In this document: piece by piece, positions 1-8,716 of the stretch
How positions within the stretch are numbered: the stretch's first letter is position 1
Layout of the letters: every line of letters begins with the position of its first letter
Origin: Falsiruegeria litorea R37
GTDB taxonomy: Bacteria; Pseudomonadota; Alphaproteobacteria; Rhodobacterales; Rhodobacteraceae
Assembly: GCF_900172225.1 (NCBI RefSeq)
Contig: NZ_FWFO01000001.1
Span: 1,798,001-1,862,000, forward strand
Direction: 5' to 3'
Length of the DNA stretch: 64,000 bases
Program-made: the position numbers and the translations under genes
Notes under the pieces: generated by a model
Told to the model about the DNA's origin: nothing
What the model saw: the letters and a program-made list of their open reading frames with translations, nothing else
The model's database searches: none

Positions 1-30
1 ACGTAGCGGTTCAGTCATCAATGCCTCCGA

Positions 31-984
31 TCAGAACTTTTTGAGCTTTACTGTCTTTTTCCGGCCAAACAGCATTTTGTAATACGCGTCTGACAATGAA
101 AGAACAAAGACACCGATCGCGCCGATGATCAGAACTGAAATCGTCGGCGAAGTTGACAGCCCAAAAAGGATGAGGATCGGAAAGAGAAAGAGGGATAGGG
201 CACTTCGGATCAAACTGAGCAAGATCACAAAGATCAGCACGGCTGCCACTTTGTTCAGTCTGGCGCCAAGTAGCATTGCCGCCGCCATGCCGAGTAAAAT
301 GAGGTAGAATCCAGGATAATAGAACAGCCATGTTGCCCGGCTGAGAAAGGCCATGCGCCGTCGTGTTGGGTCTGCGGCCAAACTGCGGGCTGCATACATG
401 CGCGCACTGGCCAGGCGCCCGATTTGGAACCTATTTGTAGCCATAGCAGCCAGAAGCTCTGCATCGTTTGGGAAAAACTCGACCGCTTTGCTTAGATAAT
501 AGTCCGCTTCGAACAGGTCGTTGACCTGGTGCAGGGCGATGGCTTTCACTTTGATCAGATCCGGAGAGGACACGTCTCCGAATTCTTTTTCGAGCGTCTT
601 GCGAAAAGAGTTCGCGTTGCCTTTCTGCGCGTCTTGAAACATCTCCATGATGGAAATGGCGGTGGTTTCATGCGGAAAGGTCGTGCGAAACTGTTTCAGG
701 CTGGCTTTCATATCCCTTGTTCGCCCCAGCTTTGCCAGAGATTTGAACCGGAAAACATGTATGCCCACAGAATTGGGATGGCGGGACAGCCAGTTGTCGC
801 AATAGGCAAGCGCCTCTTTGTGTGCGCTTTGTTTTGTCAGGGCTTCGATCATCAGATCCGTCGCCGGATAATTGTCAGGATCCTTTTCAAGAAGTTTGCC
901 AAGTATGCGTTTGGTGCCTTCGATGTTGCCCGCTTCCAGCAAGGCGCGTGCCGTCCCGAGACCTTCTTCGTGCGTGTCCGTCAA
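31..984 (-). CDS. TPR-repeat membrane protein of unknown function
   Basis: 317 residues. The N-terminal two thirds are helical repeats of tetratricopeptide type (for example a stretch ending in LLEKDPDNYPA and another around AVEFFPNDAELLAAMATNR). The last third, from about residue 215, is very hydrophobic with two to three predicted membrane segments and ends in a lysine-rich tail. The start is TTG, only three bases after the TAG stop of the AAA+ gene upstream, so the two are almost certainly co-transcribed and perhaps translationally coupled. TPR domains bind proteins, so a scaffold or adaptor for the ATPase is a reasonable inference, but nothing in the sequence names a substrate. I do not recognise a specific family. 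Confidence 0.75.
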   Translation of the reverse strand: MTDTHEEGLGTARALLEAGNIEGTKRILGKLLEKDPDNYPATDLMIEALTKQSAHKEALAYCDNWLSRHPNSVGIHVFRFKSLAKLGRTRDMKASLKQFRTTFPHETTAISIMEMFQDAQKGNANSFRKTLEKEFGDVSSPDLIKVKAIALHQVNDLFEADYYLSKAVEFFPNDAELLAAMATNRFQIGRLASARMYAARSLAADPTRRRMAFLSRATWLFYYPGFYLILLGMAAAMLLGARLNKVAAVLIFVILLSLIRSALSLFLFPILILFGLSTSPTISVLIIGAIGVFVLSLSDAYYKMLFGRKKTVKLKKF

Positions 985-987
985 AAT

Positions 988-2163
988 CTATCTCGCATAT
1001 TTTTTCAAAAAAACCGCCAAATCGTCATACATGCCATCCTGATTGGCATAATCTGCAAAGCTACGTGCTTGCCCCAGCCATTCGCCGACCGAGGATTTCA
1101 CTTCTTTCAAAGCCTCTTTGAAATGCGCGTTGTTCAGAGGCTCAAGTTCAGTCACCGATGCGCTATCTTCGATGGCGATATCGATTGCCGTATCGACCAC
1201 CGCTGACAAATCAGCCCCTGATAATCCCGATGTTTTGTCGACAATCTGCGCCACATTCAATCCAGACGCGGTTGGCCGGTCCTGCAAAAGGCGTCCCAGG
1301 ATAAAGCCACGGGCCACTTTGTCGGGCGGTGGAACAAAGATGGACCGATCAAATCGACCAGGTCGCCGAAATGCGCTGTCCAGAGACCATGGAACGTTTG
1401 TGGCACCCAGAAACAATACGCCATCATTGTCTTCCGAGAAGCCATCCATTTCGGTCAAAAGCGCCGACACGGTTGTGTTGATCTTTGCTGTGGTGTCCAT
1501 TTGACGGCGCTGCGCCAAGGCTTCGACTTCGTCGAAGAACAGAACGACAGGTTTCTGAGCGCGGGCGTTTGCGAATATGTCGCGGATCGTTTTTTCAGCC
1601 ACGCCGACATATTTGTCCAAAACATCCGAGGCTCGGATGTTGTAAAATCTGGCGTTGCATTCCGTAGCCAGCGCCTTGGCCAACATTGTTTTTCCGCATC
1701 CCGGCGGCCCGTACATCAGCACGCCGCCGCCCGCCTTGCGTTTGAACTTGCGGAACAGGTCGCGCTTGCCGGTGAAGGGGTTGATGATGCGTCGCCGAAC
1801 CTGTTTTTTGACGTCTTCCAGCCCGCCGATGTCCGCAAAGGTTACTCCGCTTGCATTGATCGTGCGCAGAGGGGTTTCCGGATTTTGGATGTGAACGACA
1901 TTGTCCGCCGTTTCCTGTGTCGGTCGCCATAAATCCGCGTGGTCATCTTCGCCCGAAAGCTCCAACAGATCGGCGGCTTCTCGTTTCAGAGCTTCTGTTT
2001 CGATAGAGACAGGAGTGATTTGCGTAAGTGCTTCAATGATAACACGGCTGTCCGGGGCCCCTTTGAGCAGTATCAACAGGGCTCGGAAGCTGGATTCGCG
2101 TGCGTGGCCTGCGATAACCAGGTCAATCAGATCCTGGTACTGCGCTTCTAATTTTTGACCCAA
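988..2163 (-). CDS. AAA+ ATPase (FtsH/Cdc48-like module)
   Basis: 391 residues. A variable N-terminal region of about 105 residues is followed by one classical AAA module: Walker A GPPGCGKT at 152-159, Walker B VVLFFDE near 206-212, and the second region of homology FRRPGRFDR carrying arginine fingers. There is no zinc protease motif (HExxH), so it is not FtsH; it resembles single-ring Vps4/spastin/Cdc48-type remodelling ATPases. The only plausible start is TTG at 2163, with an AAGG stretch upstream; no ATG lies near the beginning. It is the first gene of a two-gene unit with the membrane TPR protein. Substrate unknown; protein unfolding or complex disassembly at the membrane is inferred. Confidence 0.85.
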   Translation of the reverse strand: MGQKLEAQYQDLIDLVIAGHARESSFRALLILLKGAPDSRVIIEALTQITPVSIETEALKREAADLLELSGEDDHADLWRPTQETADNVVHIQNPETPLRTINASGVTFADIGGLEDVKKQVRRRIINPFTGKRDLFRKFKRKAGGGVLMYGPPGCGKTMLAKALATECNARFYNIRASDVLDKYVGVAEKTIRDIFANARAQKPVVLFFDEVEALAQRRQMDTTAKINTTVSALLTEMDGFSEDNDGVLFLGATNVPWSLDSAFRRPGRFDRSIFVPPPDKVARGFILGRLLQDRPTASGLNVAQIVDKTSGLSGADLSAVVDTAIDIAIEDSASVTELEPLNNAHFKEALKEVKSSVGEWLGQARSFADYANQDGMYDDLAVFLKKYAR

Positions 2164-2464
2164 TTTGTAACCTTTTCACACTTCAAGAAAATGAACGTCG
2201 AAACAAATGTCTTCCGAAGTTGCTAAAGAAAATTGCTATCTCAACACTGCACGGCGTCAAGATGTTTTCCCTTAAGGGTTGCAAGAAAGTTAACACGGTT
2301 GAATACGTGACACACACTAAATCTAAAAAAGGGGATACGTCTGCTCAACTAACCATTCTGTCTGCTTGGAGACCTGATAAAGGGGCCTTGGCGACAGCAT
2401 GATTGCATCGTCAGTTGAAAGCGGATCAGCGGGACCGGGCCCCCGAACTGTGCAAATAAGAACC
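2164..2464. other. intergenic region, no gene supported
   Basis: About 300 bases lie between the retropepsin-like gene and the AAA+ gene, both on the minus strand. The part near 2164 is AT-rich and probably holds the promoter of the AAA+/TPR pair. A 60-codon plus-strand frame at 2220-2402 has no recognisable features or ribosome binding site, and I do not call it. Confidence 0.5.
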
Positions 2465-3052
2465 TTAGCGCGCCAGCGTCAGAGCCTGTGACGTAATTTC
2501 CAGGCTCGAGAACCTTTGCAAATATTCCATCCCCAAAAGGGATTGATCCATCTCACCTTCGTTGACCCAGGCCGTTAGTTCACGGTCTTCGAATGGTCCG
2601 AGCACCACGGTATTCAGCGTGGTCGGCGCGGTGCGAACTTCTCCGTTCGCAGTAAGAGCACGTCCAAAGTAGTTCAGATCGTTCAACTCAATTCCGATGC
2701 GTGTCGCATCGTCCTGGCTTAGAACAATTTGGCTGGCGCCCGTGTCGACCAGGAAATCAACGGGTTTGTCGTTCACCAGCAATTGCAAATAATAGTGGCC
2801 GTCCTGTGCGCGAGGCACGACAACGCTGTTGTCGGTGGTGGTCATGCGACCGGTGGGAGCAGTTGTGTTGCGGATGTCCTCCCACAGGCCAATGACGGCA
2901 ATGACGCCGATAAAGATGAACACCCAAACCAGCGCCTGTTGCATGGTTTTGCCAAGCGATTGCCGGTTCTGAGTGACAAACCACATCAAAACAGCAGCCC
3001 CCAGCAGGCCCAGATATCCCAATCGCGCAGCGCTGTCGGCATCAAAGTCCAT
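2465..3052 (-). CDS. membrane-anchored retropepsin-like aspartic protease
   Basis: 195 residues. Two hydrophobic segments at about 10-27 and 38-57 anchor the protein, followed by a soluble domain with the aspartic-protease signature FLVDTGASQIVLS, catalytic Asp at about residue 103. This is the TIGR02281/clan AA single-domain type found in many alphaproteobacteria, which must dimerise to form an active site. A GTG lies in frame two codons upstream, but the ATG at 3052 is preceded by AAGGAG at good spacing and is preferred. It precedes no obvious partner gene; the MarC gene starts just upstream on the same strand. Substrates of this family are poorly known. Confidence 0.85.
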   Translation of the reverse strand: MDFDADSAARLGYLGLLGAAVLMWFVTQNRQSLGKTMQQALVWVFIFIGVIAVIGLWEDIRNTTAPTGRMTTTDNSVVVPRAQDGHYYLQLLVNDKPVDFLVDTGASQIVLSQDDATRIGIELNDLNYFGRALTANGEVRTAPTTLNTVVLGPFEDRELTAWVNEGEMDQSLLGMEYLQRFSSLEITSQALTLAR

Positions 3053-3082
3053 GATCACTCCTTTGCCAATGAATATGGGGGC

Positions 3083-3703
3083 TCAAGCCGCAAAGCCAAA
3101 GTCCCGCAGACCGCTCAAGATGAATTGTACTGACAAAGCGGCCAGCAACATGCCCAAAAGGCGCGTGACCACGTTGAGCCCGGTCTTGCCCAAGAGCCGC
3201 GCCAGAGGGCCAGACACCAGATAAAGCGCCAGGACCACGGCCATTACCGCAAGCATCACGCCGATCACCATAGTCAGACCTTGCACGCCGGGGTGTTGTC
3301 CGGCCAACAGGATCATGGTCGCGATCGAGCCGGGGCCAGCGATCAGCGGGATGCCAAGGGGAAAGACGGATGGGTCGGTGTGGTCTTCCTCTTCGGCGCG
3401 GTCTTCGCGGCGTTTGGTGCGGCGTTCGAACAGCATGTCCATCGCGGTCAGGAACAGCAGCACACCCCCCGCGACCCGGAAGGCCGGCATCGATATGCCG
3501 ACGAAGCCGAGCACCGCCTCACCAAAGGCTGCGAACATGGCCAGGATGCCCGCCGCCGTCAGGCAGGCACGGATCGCGATGCCCCGGCGGGTGCGCGCAT
3601 CCATGTCCTGGGTCAGCGCCATGAAGATCGGTGCCTGACCAGGCGGGTCGATGACCACAAAGAGCGTGGTGAAGGCGGTGATCAGAAAGGCCATGTCGAT
3701 CAT
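3083..3703 (-). CDS. MarC family integral membrane protein
   Basis: 206 residues with six predicted membrane helices and a charged loop in the middle (RRTKRREDRAEEEDHTD). The family signatures VIDPPGQAPIF near the N-terminus and PLGIPLIAGPGSIATMI are both visible. Family members (UPF0056/MarC, including E. coli YhgN and YchE) are inner-membrane proteins without an agreed function; the old link to multiple antibiotic resistance was withdrawn. The ATG overlaps the stop codon of the upstream ACT-domain gene (ATGA), which makes it the third gene of a minus-strand operon after the ABC-F ATPase and the ACT protein. Confidence 0.9.
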   Translation of the reverse strand: MIDMAFLITAFTTLFVVIDPPGQAPIFMALTQDMDARTRRGIAIRACLTAAGILAMFAAFGEAVLGFVGISMPAFRVAGGVLLFLTAMDMLFERRTKRREDRAEEEDHTDPSVFPLGIPLIAGPGSIATMILLAGQHPGVQGLTMVIGVMLAVMAVVLALYLVSGPLARLLGKTGLNVVTRLLGMLLAALSVQFILSGLRDFGFAA

Positions 3704-4092
3704 ATTGCGGCCTCTTGCTGCAGCTGGCGCAGGATGTCCATCGCAAGGTCCGCCTTGTCGGCGGGCAGATAGACGTGATCGTGGTGATAGCCAGCGACTA
3801 CATTGGCCGGAATGCCTGCCGCTGCCAACCCGGCCGAGACTGCAGCGGTCAGCCCGACCCCTTCGAGAGAGGAGTGCACTTGCAAGGTGATGCAGCGCAT
3901 GGGGACCGCATCGTCGGGTGCTGCATCAACGGGGATGACCAGCGACAGGCCCTCGTCCTCGACACAGCTGGCCCGAGTGCCTTCGGGCCAAGCTTTGCCG
4001 TCAGGCCAGGGCACAAAGGCAAATGTCCCGTCGACCAACATCGGCTCCATCCCTGCGATCATGGCGCTCGTGTTTTTGACCGGTGTCGTCAT
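3700..4092 (-). CDS. ACT-domain protein (DUF2241-like)
   Basis: 130 residues. The sequence matches the small ACT-domain proteins annotated DUF2241/ACT_3 (motifs DGTFAFVPWPDG and GLTAAVSAGLAAAGIPANVVAGYHHDHVYLP). Such ACT folds usually bind small ligands such as amino acids. The open frame extends 15 codons further upstream, but the ATG at 4092 overlaps the stop of the ABC-F gene as ATGA, and its own stop overlaps the ATG of marC in the same way, so I chose that start. This double overlap indicates strict translational coupling of three genes whose functions are not obviously related. Confidence 0.85.
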   Translation of the reverse strand: MTTPVKNTSAMIAGMEPMLVDGTFAFVPWPDGKAWPEGTRASCVEDEGLSLVIPVDAAPDDAVPMRCITLQVHSSLEGVGLTAAVSAGLAAAGIPANVVAGYHHDHVYLPADKADLAMDILRQLQQEAAI

Positions 4093-5939
4093 TGTGCGGT
4101 CTCCGCGGCTTCGAGTTTCTCTTGCGCGTCCAGCCACAGGGTCTCGGCCCGGTCCATCGCATCCACTACCTCGGCAAACTTGCGGTTCCAGGTTTCCAGA
4201 TCGCTGATCTTGTCGTCGTCATAGAGCGCAGGATCAGCCAGTTTCGCCGACAGCTTGTCGTGCATGTCGGTCAGCTTTTCCACTCGCTCTTCGCATTTGC
4301 GGACCTCAGCGCGCAGGGCAAGAATCGCGTCGCGCGAGGGGCGCTTGGGTTTGGGCTTTTCGATCTTGGCTTTGGGTTTGTCGCGAGCAAGCAGAAGCGA
4401 CCGATAGGCTTCGAGATCGTCGTCAAACGGTTTGACCGTGCCGTTCGACACCAGCCACAGGCGGTCCGCCACCAGGCTGAGCAGGTGCATGTCGTGTGTC
4501 ACCAGGATCACGGCGCCCGAATACTGCGTCAGCGCCTCGACCAGCGCCTCGCGGCTTTCGATATCCAGGTGGTTGGTCGGCTCATCCAGGATCAGCATGT
4601 GCGGCGCGTCGATGGTAGCAATCAGCAGGCTAAGCCGCGCTTTTTGCCCACCCGACAGACGCCCCACCACGGTGTCGGCCTGATCCGCGTTCAGGCCAAA
4701 ACCGGCCAAGCGTGACCGCCATTTCGCCGGGGTTTCAGCCGGGCGCAGGCGACGCAGGTGGTCGAGCGGGGTTTCATCCACATAGAGCTCGTCAACCTGA
4801 TGCTGGGCAAAGAAGCCGATGCGCAGCTTGGACGATTTCGTCATCTTGCCCGCCATCAGGGGCAAACGATCCGACAGCAACTTCGAAAGCGTCGACTTGC
4901 CCTGACCGTTCTTGCCCAGCAGGGCGATCCGGTCATCCTGGTCAATGCGCAGGTTCAGCTTGCGCAGAACCTCGACCTCGCCATAGCCGGTGATCCCGCC
5001 TTCAAGGTTGATGATGGGGGGCGACAGCTCCTCGGGGTTGGGAAAGGTGAACGACCGCAAGGCTGCCTCTTGCGGGCTGCTGATCGGCTGCATCCGCGCC
5101 AGCGCCTTGAGCCGCGATTGCGCCTGTTTCGCCTTGTCGGCCTTGTACCGGAACCGGTCCACATATGATTGCAGATGTGCGCGCCGGGCGTCCTGCTTCT
5201 TGGCCATCGCCTCGGCCTGGGCCAGCTTCTCAGCACGTTGCCGGGCAAATTGGTCGTAGGGACCCTGATATAGCGTCAGCTTGCGATCCTCGAGGTGTAG
5301 GATCGCCCCCACGGCCCGGTTCAACAACCCCCGGTCGTGGCTGATGATGATCACTGTGTGAGGGTACTTCGCCAGATAGCTTTCCAACCACAGCGCGCCC
5401 TCAAGGTCCAGATAGTTGGTCGGTTCGTCCAAGAGCAGCAAGTCGGGCTGCGAGAACAGCACCGCCGCCAAGGCGACCCGCATCCGCCACCCACCCGAGA
5501 AATCGGCGCAGGGGCGTTTCTGATCCTCGTCGTCAAACCCAAGCCCCTTGAGGATGGACGAGGCCCGCGCCTCGGCCGACCAGGCGTCGATGTCGGCCAG
5601 GCGGGTCTGAATTTCGGCAATTCGGGCCGGGTCTTGCGCTGTCTCGGCCTCGGCCATCAGCGCGGTCCGCTCGGTGTCGGCCGCCAGAACGGTGTCGACC
5701 AGCGAGACGTCCGAGGCGGGCGCCTCTTGCGCGACGCCCCCGATGCGGGCGCGTTTGGGCAGGGCGATATCGCCCGATTCCAGTGCCAATTCGCCCCGGA
5801 TGAGGCGAAACAGCGTCGTCTTGCCGGTGCCGTTGCGCCCGACAAGCCCCACCTTGTGCCCATCTGGAATGGTGGCGCTGGCGCCGTCGAACAGGGGGCG
5901 GCCCTCGACCGCGTAGACGATATCCTGAATCCGTAACAT
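4089..5939 (-). CDS. ABC-F family ATPase (Uup/YheS type)
   Basis: 616 residues with two ABC ATPase domains and no membrane segments. Walker A motifs are GRNGTGKTT near residue 35 and GKNGQGKST near 345. The signature motifs are FSGG in the first half and LSGGQKARLS in the second, and a linker rich in Arg/Lys/Gln lies between the domains. The C-terminal about 80 residues look like a charged coiled coil, as in Uup. ABC-F proteins act on the ribosome in translation quality control or antibiotic resistance rather than in transport. First gene of the operon with the ACT-domain protein and MarC; its start ATG is at 5939. Confidence 0.92.
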   Translation of the reverse strand: MLRIQDIVYAVEGRPLFDGASATIPDGHKVGLVGRNGTGKTTLFRLIRGELALESGDIALPKRARIGGVAQEAPASDVSLVDTVLAADTERTALMAEAETAQDPARIAEIQTRLADIDAWSAEARASSILKGLGFDDEDQKRPCADFSGGWRMRVALAAVLFSQPDLLLLDEPTNYLDLEGALWLESYLAKYPHTVIIISHDRGLLNRAVGAILHLEDRKLTLYQGPYDQFARQRAEKLAQAEAMAKKQDARRAHLQSYVDRFRYKADKAKQAQSRLKALARMQPISSPQEAALRSFTFPNPEELSPPIINLEGGITGYGEVEVLRKLNLRIDQDDRIALLGKNGQGKSTLSKLLSDRLPLMAGKMTKSSKLRIGFFAQHQVDELYVDETPLDHLRRLRPAETPAKWRSRLAGFGLNADQADTVVGRLSGGQKARLSLLIATIDAPHMLILDEPTNHLDIESREALVEALTQYSGAVILVTHDMHLLSLVADRLWLVSNGTVKPFDDDLEAYRSLLLARDKPKAKIEKPKPKRPSRDAILALRAEVRKCEERVEKLTDMHDKLSAKLADPALYDDDKISDLETWNRKFAEVVDAMDRAETLWLDAQEKLEAAETAQ

Positions 5940-6055
5940 ATGCCGCTCATAACAGAGGGTTGAAGACGCCGCTAGCGCGTAAGTCGCCGGGCAGGGTGGT
6001 CAGTCCAGTCTCAGGGTGATAGCCCTCGTGAAACCCCAATCGGAAAGCCCGTGAC

Positions 6056-7258
6056 ATGCGACCTGCGCAAACTCCTCCGCATCTTGTGACGTTGATCTTT
6101 GCATCGGCGTTGGCGGTGGTGTCGCTGAACATGTTCCTACCGTCGCTGACGCAGATGGCGGTGGATTTTGAGACGGATTATGCGGTGATCAACCTGTCCA
6201 TTGCGGGTTATCTGATCGTCTCGGGGGTCTTGCAGCTGATCATGGGGCCCTTGTCTGACCGCTATGGGCGGAGGCCGTTGATGCTGATCTCGATGGCGAT
6301 TTTTGCCGTGGCCTCGGTTGGCTGCGTGCTTGCGGAAAACGTCTGGGTGTTCCTTGGATGGCGGATGCTGCAAGGCGCGGTGATTGCGGGGCAAGTGATC
6401 TCGCGCGCGGCGATCCGGGATATGCACCCGCCGAACGAGGCGGCGAGCAAGCTGGGCTATGTCACCATGACCATGGCGCTGGCGCCGATGTTGGGGCCCA
6501 TGTTGGGCGGGGCGCTGGACATGGCGTTTGGATGGCGGTCGGGGTTCGTTCTTTATGCGGTGATGGGCTTTGGGATGCTGGCGCTCTTGTGGGGCGATCT
6601 GGGCGAGACTAATACCGAGCCGTCCGCCACCTTGGGCGCGCAATTCCGGCAATATCCGCACCTCTTCGCCTCGCGCCGGTTCTGGGGCTATGCGCTTTGC
6701 GCTGCGTTCTCCATTGGTGGGTTCTATGCCTTCATCACAGGTGCGCCCTTGGTGGCCGCAACCTGGTTTGACCTGAGCCCGGCGATGCTGGGCCTTGGGA
6801 TCGGCATCATCACGGGCGGGTTCATGGTTGGCAATTTTGTGACAGGACGATTGGCTGCACGCACGCAACTGACCACGATGATCCTGATCGGGAGGATCGT
6901 GGCAACCGTGGGCCCGTTGATCGGGTTGCTGTTGTTCGCCAGCGGGGCCGGGTCGGTCTGGGTGTTCTTCGGATCGGCGATCTTTGTGGGCTTCGGAAAC
7001 GGCTTGACCGTGGCCAATGCCACCGTTGGGTTGATGTCCGTGCGACCCAAGCTGGCGGGCAGCGCTTCGGGGCTTTCGGGCGCGATGACGGTGGCCCTGG
7101 GGGCGGCGCTGACTATGGCCACGGGCGGTTTGGTGACCGAGGCCAACGCGCCTTATCTGGTGCTGTCGATGATGATGGTGGCAAGTGGGTTGGGCCTGCT
7201 TTCGGTGCTCTATGTTCGCTGGGTCGACCGGGTCGAGCCGCTGCCGGATGTTGCCTGA
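6056..7258 (+). CDS. Bcr/CflA-type MFS multidrug efflux transporter
   Basis: 400 residues with twelve predicted membrane helices. The loop between helices 2 and 3 carries the MFS motif GPLSDRYGRRPLML, and helix 4 begins FLGWRMLQGAVIAGQVISRAAIRDM, typical of the drug:H+ antiporter-1 Bcr/CflA subfamily. These pumps export drugs or small metabolites such as cysteine and sulfonamides using the proton gradient. The ATG at 6056 is the first in frame. It lies divergent from the ABC-F operon across about 116 bases, which must hold both promoters. The substrate cannot be told from sequence. Confidence 0.9.
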   Translation: MRPAQTPPHLVTLIFASALAVVSLNMFLPSLTQMAVDFETDYAVINLSIAGYLIVSGVLQLIMGPLSDRYGRRPLMLISMAIFAVASVGCVLAENVWVFLGWRMLQGAVIAGQVISRAAIRDMHPPNEAASKLGYVTMTMALAPMLGPMLGGALDMAFGWRSGFVLYAVMGFGMLALLWGDLGETNTEPSATLGAQFRQYPHLFASRRFWGYALCAAFSIGGFYAFITGAPLVAATWFDLSPAMLGLGIGIITGGFMVGNFVTGRLAARTQLTTMILIGRIVATVGPLIGLLLFASGAGSVWVFFGSAIFVGFGNGLTVANATVGLMSVRPKLAGSASGLSGAMTVALGAALTMATGGLVTEANAPYLVLSMMMVASGLGLLSVLYVRWVDRVEPLPDVA

Positions 7259-7266
7259 ACGGCCAC

Positions 7267-7776
7267 CTAATCCGTCCACAGCGCTGGCGCGCGCCACGGC
7301 GCGGCAACTGGCAAGAGACCCGCTGGCAAGGCGGGGCGATCCGATAGGGTCATGGATCGCCATGCATCCTGCCAGTCATTCGGGATTGGGCAGGGTGGCG
7401 TGATGCGCTGTTCTGGCAGAAAGCCAAATCGTCCGTAATAGCTGGGATCGCCCAACACAAAGACCTGGCGCACGCCCAATCCTTCGAGCTGTCTGAGACC
7501 GGTCTTGATCATGCTGCTCCCGACACCGCGAAATTGCTGGTTGGGGGTGACGCACACAGGACCAAGCAATGCTCCCTCCTGCTCGATGGTGAACAGGCAG
7601 TGACCAATCAATGCGCCCTCGCATCGCGCGGCGATTGATAGGACGGACCACCCTCCGGTCGTCAGTTCTTTGACCAGGGGGCGCAATTCTTCGTCCGGGA
7701 AAGCCAAAGGATAGATCGCCAGAATTTCGGATAGTTCGTCGGACCCGACCGTGGTGTATTCGATTGACCGGGGCAT
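7267..7776 (-). CDS. GNAT family N-acetyltransferase
   Basis: 169 residues. The acetyl-CoA binding motif A is visible as LGPVCVTPNQQFRGVGSSMI (V-x-P-x-x-Q-x-x-G-x-G), followed by VFVLGDPSYYGRFGF, typical of the YhbS-like GNAT group. An in-frame ATG lies 14 codons upstream, but the one at 7776 has AAGGGA seven bases before it. The stop is eight bases beyond the end of the convergent MFS gene. The acceptor substrate is unknown. Confidence 0.88.
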   Translation of the reverse strand: MPRSIEYTTVGSDELSEILAIYPLAFPDEELRPLVKELTTGGWSVLSIAARCEGALIGHCLFTIEQEGALLGPVCVTPNQQFRGVGSSMIKTGLRQLEGLGVRQVFVLGDPSYYGRFGFLPEQRITPPCPIPNDWQDAWRSMTLSDRPALPAGLLPVAAPWRAPALWTD

Positions 7777-7960
7777 GGCATTCCCTTGCAAGACGTTGTT
7801 ACAAAAGTTCTGCAGCAAACCTTAGCGGCTTGTTGCGAATGGACAAGAGAGCTGCACGGGTGGTTTACAGGGCAAATTATCACTTTTCCTGTGCAGTTTC
7901 TCGTGTTAGGCGGCGCGCAGATTATTCGGCGCACTGGCGCCAGAGCAAGGAGAGGCCAAC

Positions 7961-8383
7961 ATGGCACTGGAACGCACGTTTTCGATCATCAAACCCGATG
8001 CAACCCGCCGCAACCTGACCGGCGCAATCAATGCCAAATTCGAAGAAGCTGGCCTGCGCATCGTTGCACAAAAGCGCATCCACCTGACCAAAGCGCAGGC
8101 GGGCGAGTTCTATGCCGTGCACAAAGAGCGTCCGTTCTATGACGAACTGTGCGAATTCATGGCGTCGGCTCCGATCGTTGCTCAGGTTCTCGAAGGCGAA
8201 GGCGCCATCGCAAAGAACCGCGAAGTGATGGGTGCGACCAACCCCGCAGACGCAGCAGCTGGCACCATCCGCGCCGAGTTCGCTGAATCGGTTGGCGAAA
8301 ACTCGGTTCACGGTTCGGATGCCCCCGAAACCGCGGCCGTTGAGATCGCATACTTCTTCTCGGGTCTCGAGCTGGTCGGCTAA
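7961..8383 (+). CDS. ndk: nucleoside diphosphate kinase
   Basis: 140 residues, the normal bacterial length. It transfers the gamma phosphate of ATP to nucleoside diphosphates through a phospho-histidine. The active-site motif NSVHGSDA is present with the catalytic His at 117, as are the N-terminal [11 protein letters not shown] and the metal/nucleotide residues of the family. AAGGAG precedes the ATG at good distance. It stands alone on the plus strand; its stop TAA directly abuts the TAG stop of the convergent TfoX-domain gene with no base between them. Confidence 0.97.
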   Translation: MALERTFSIIKPDATRRNLTGAINAKFEEAGLRIVAQKRIHLTKAQAGEFYAVHKERPFYDELCEFMASAPIVAQVLEGEGAIAKNREVMGATNPADAAAGTIRAEFAESVGENSVHGSDAPETAAVEIAYFFSGLELVG

Positions 8384-8716
8384 CTAACGCCGCTTCTCGA
8401 TCACACCGATCGCATCAAGGGCCGCTTCGAATTCGGAGCGGCCCTTGTCGTAGGACGCGGCCACAATCGCGTCGAACCGCTTGCGCAGGGCCTTCTTCTC
8501 TTCGCCCTTGCAGTCGTTCCAGGGTCGCCCCTGCAGCGCCATAACCAGCACGTAATAACCGATGAAATGCGGTTTGCTGCCTGACTGCAGCAGGCGGCCA
8601 TAAGCCTCATCCGCGCCCAGATCCCGTAGCTCTTGCGCCGAATAGATGCCTGCACGCTTACAGCTCTCCTCGTAAGCGGGACCAAGGTTGCGGATCGAAG
8701 AAACCGGGTCTGACAT
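8384..8716 (-). CDS. TfoX/Sxy C-terminal-domain protein
   Basis: 110 residues made of one domain resembling the C-terminal half of TfoX/Sxy: IRNLGPAYEESCKRAGIYSAQELRDLGADEAYGRLL has the helix-hairpin-helix-like layout of that family. The N-terminal TfoX domain is absent, as in many alphaproteobacterial stand-alone copies. A role in competence cannot be assumed; several small homologues are simply DNA- or protein-binding proteins of unknown role. Convergent with ndk, with stops directly abutting. Confidence 0.8.
   Translation of the reverse strand: MSDPVSSIRNLGPAYEESCKRAGIYSAQELRDLGADEAYGRLLQSGSKPHFIGYYVLVMALQGRPWNDCKGEEKKALRKRFDAIVAASYDKGRSEFEAALDAIGVIEKRR

Noticed and set aside
2220-2402. 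A 60-codon plus-strand frame between the retropepsin and AAA+ genes
   Set aside because: No ribosome binding site, no homology that I recognise, and it runs across the likely AAA+ promoter.
5947-6057. A 36-codon minus-strand frame just upstream of the ABC-F gene
   Set aside because: It would end seven bases before the ABC-F start, but it has no ribosome binding site and no recognisable character, and it occupies the only promoter space between divergent genes.
6137-7363. A 408-codon minus-strand frame opposite the MFS transporter
   Set aside because: Composition is His/Arg/Gln-rich, typical of an antisense frame of a GC-rich membrane protein gene; the plus-strand product has clear family motifs.
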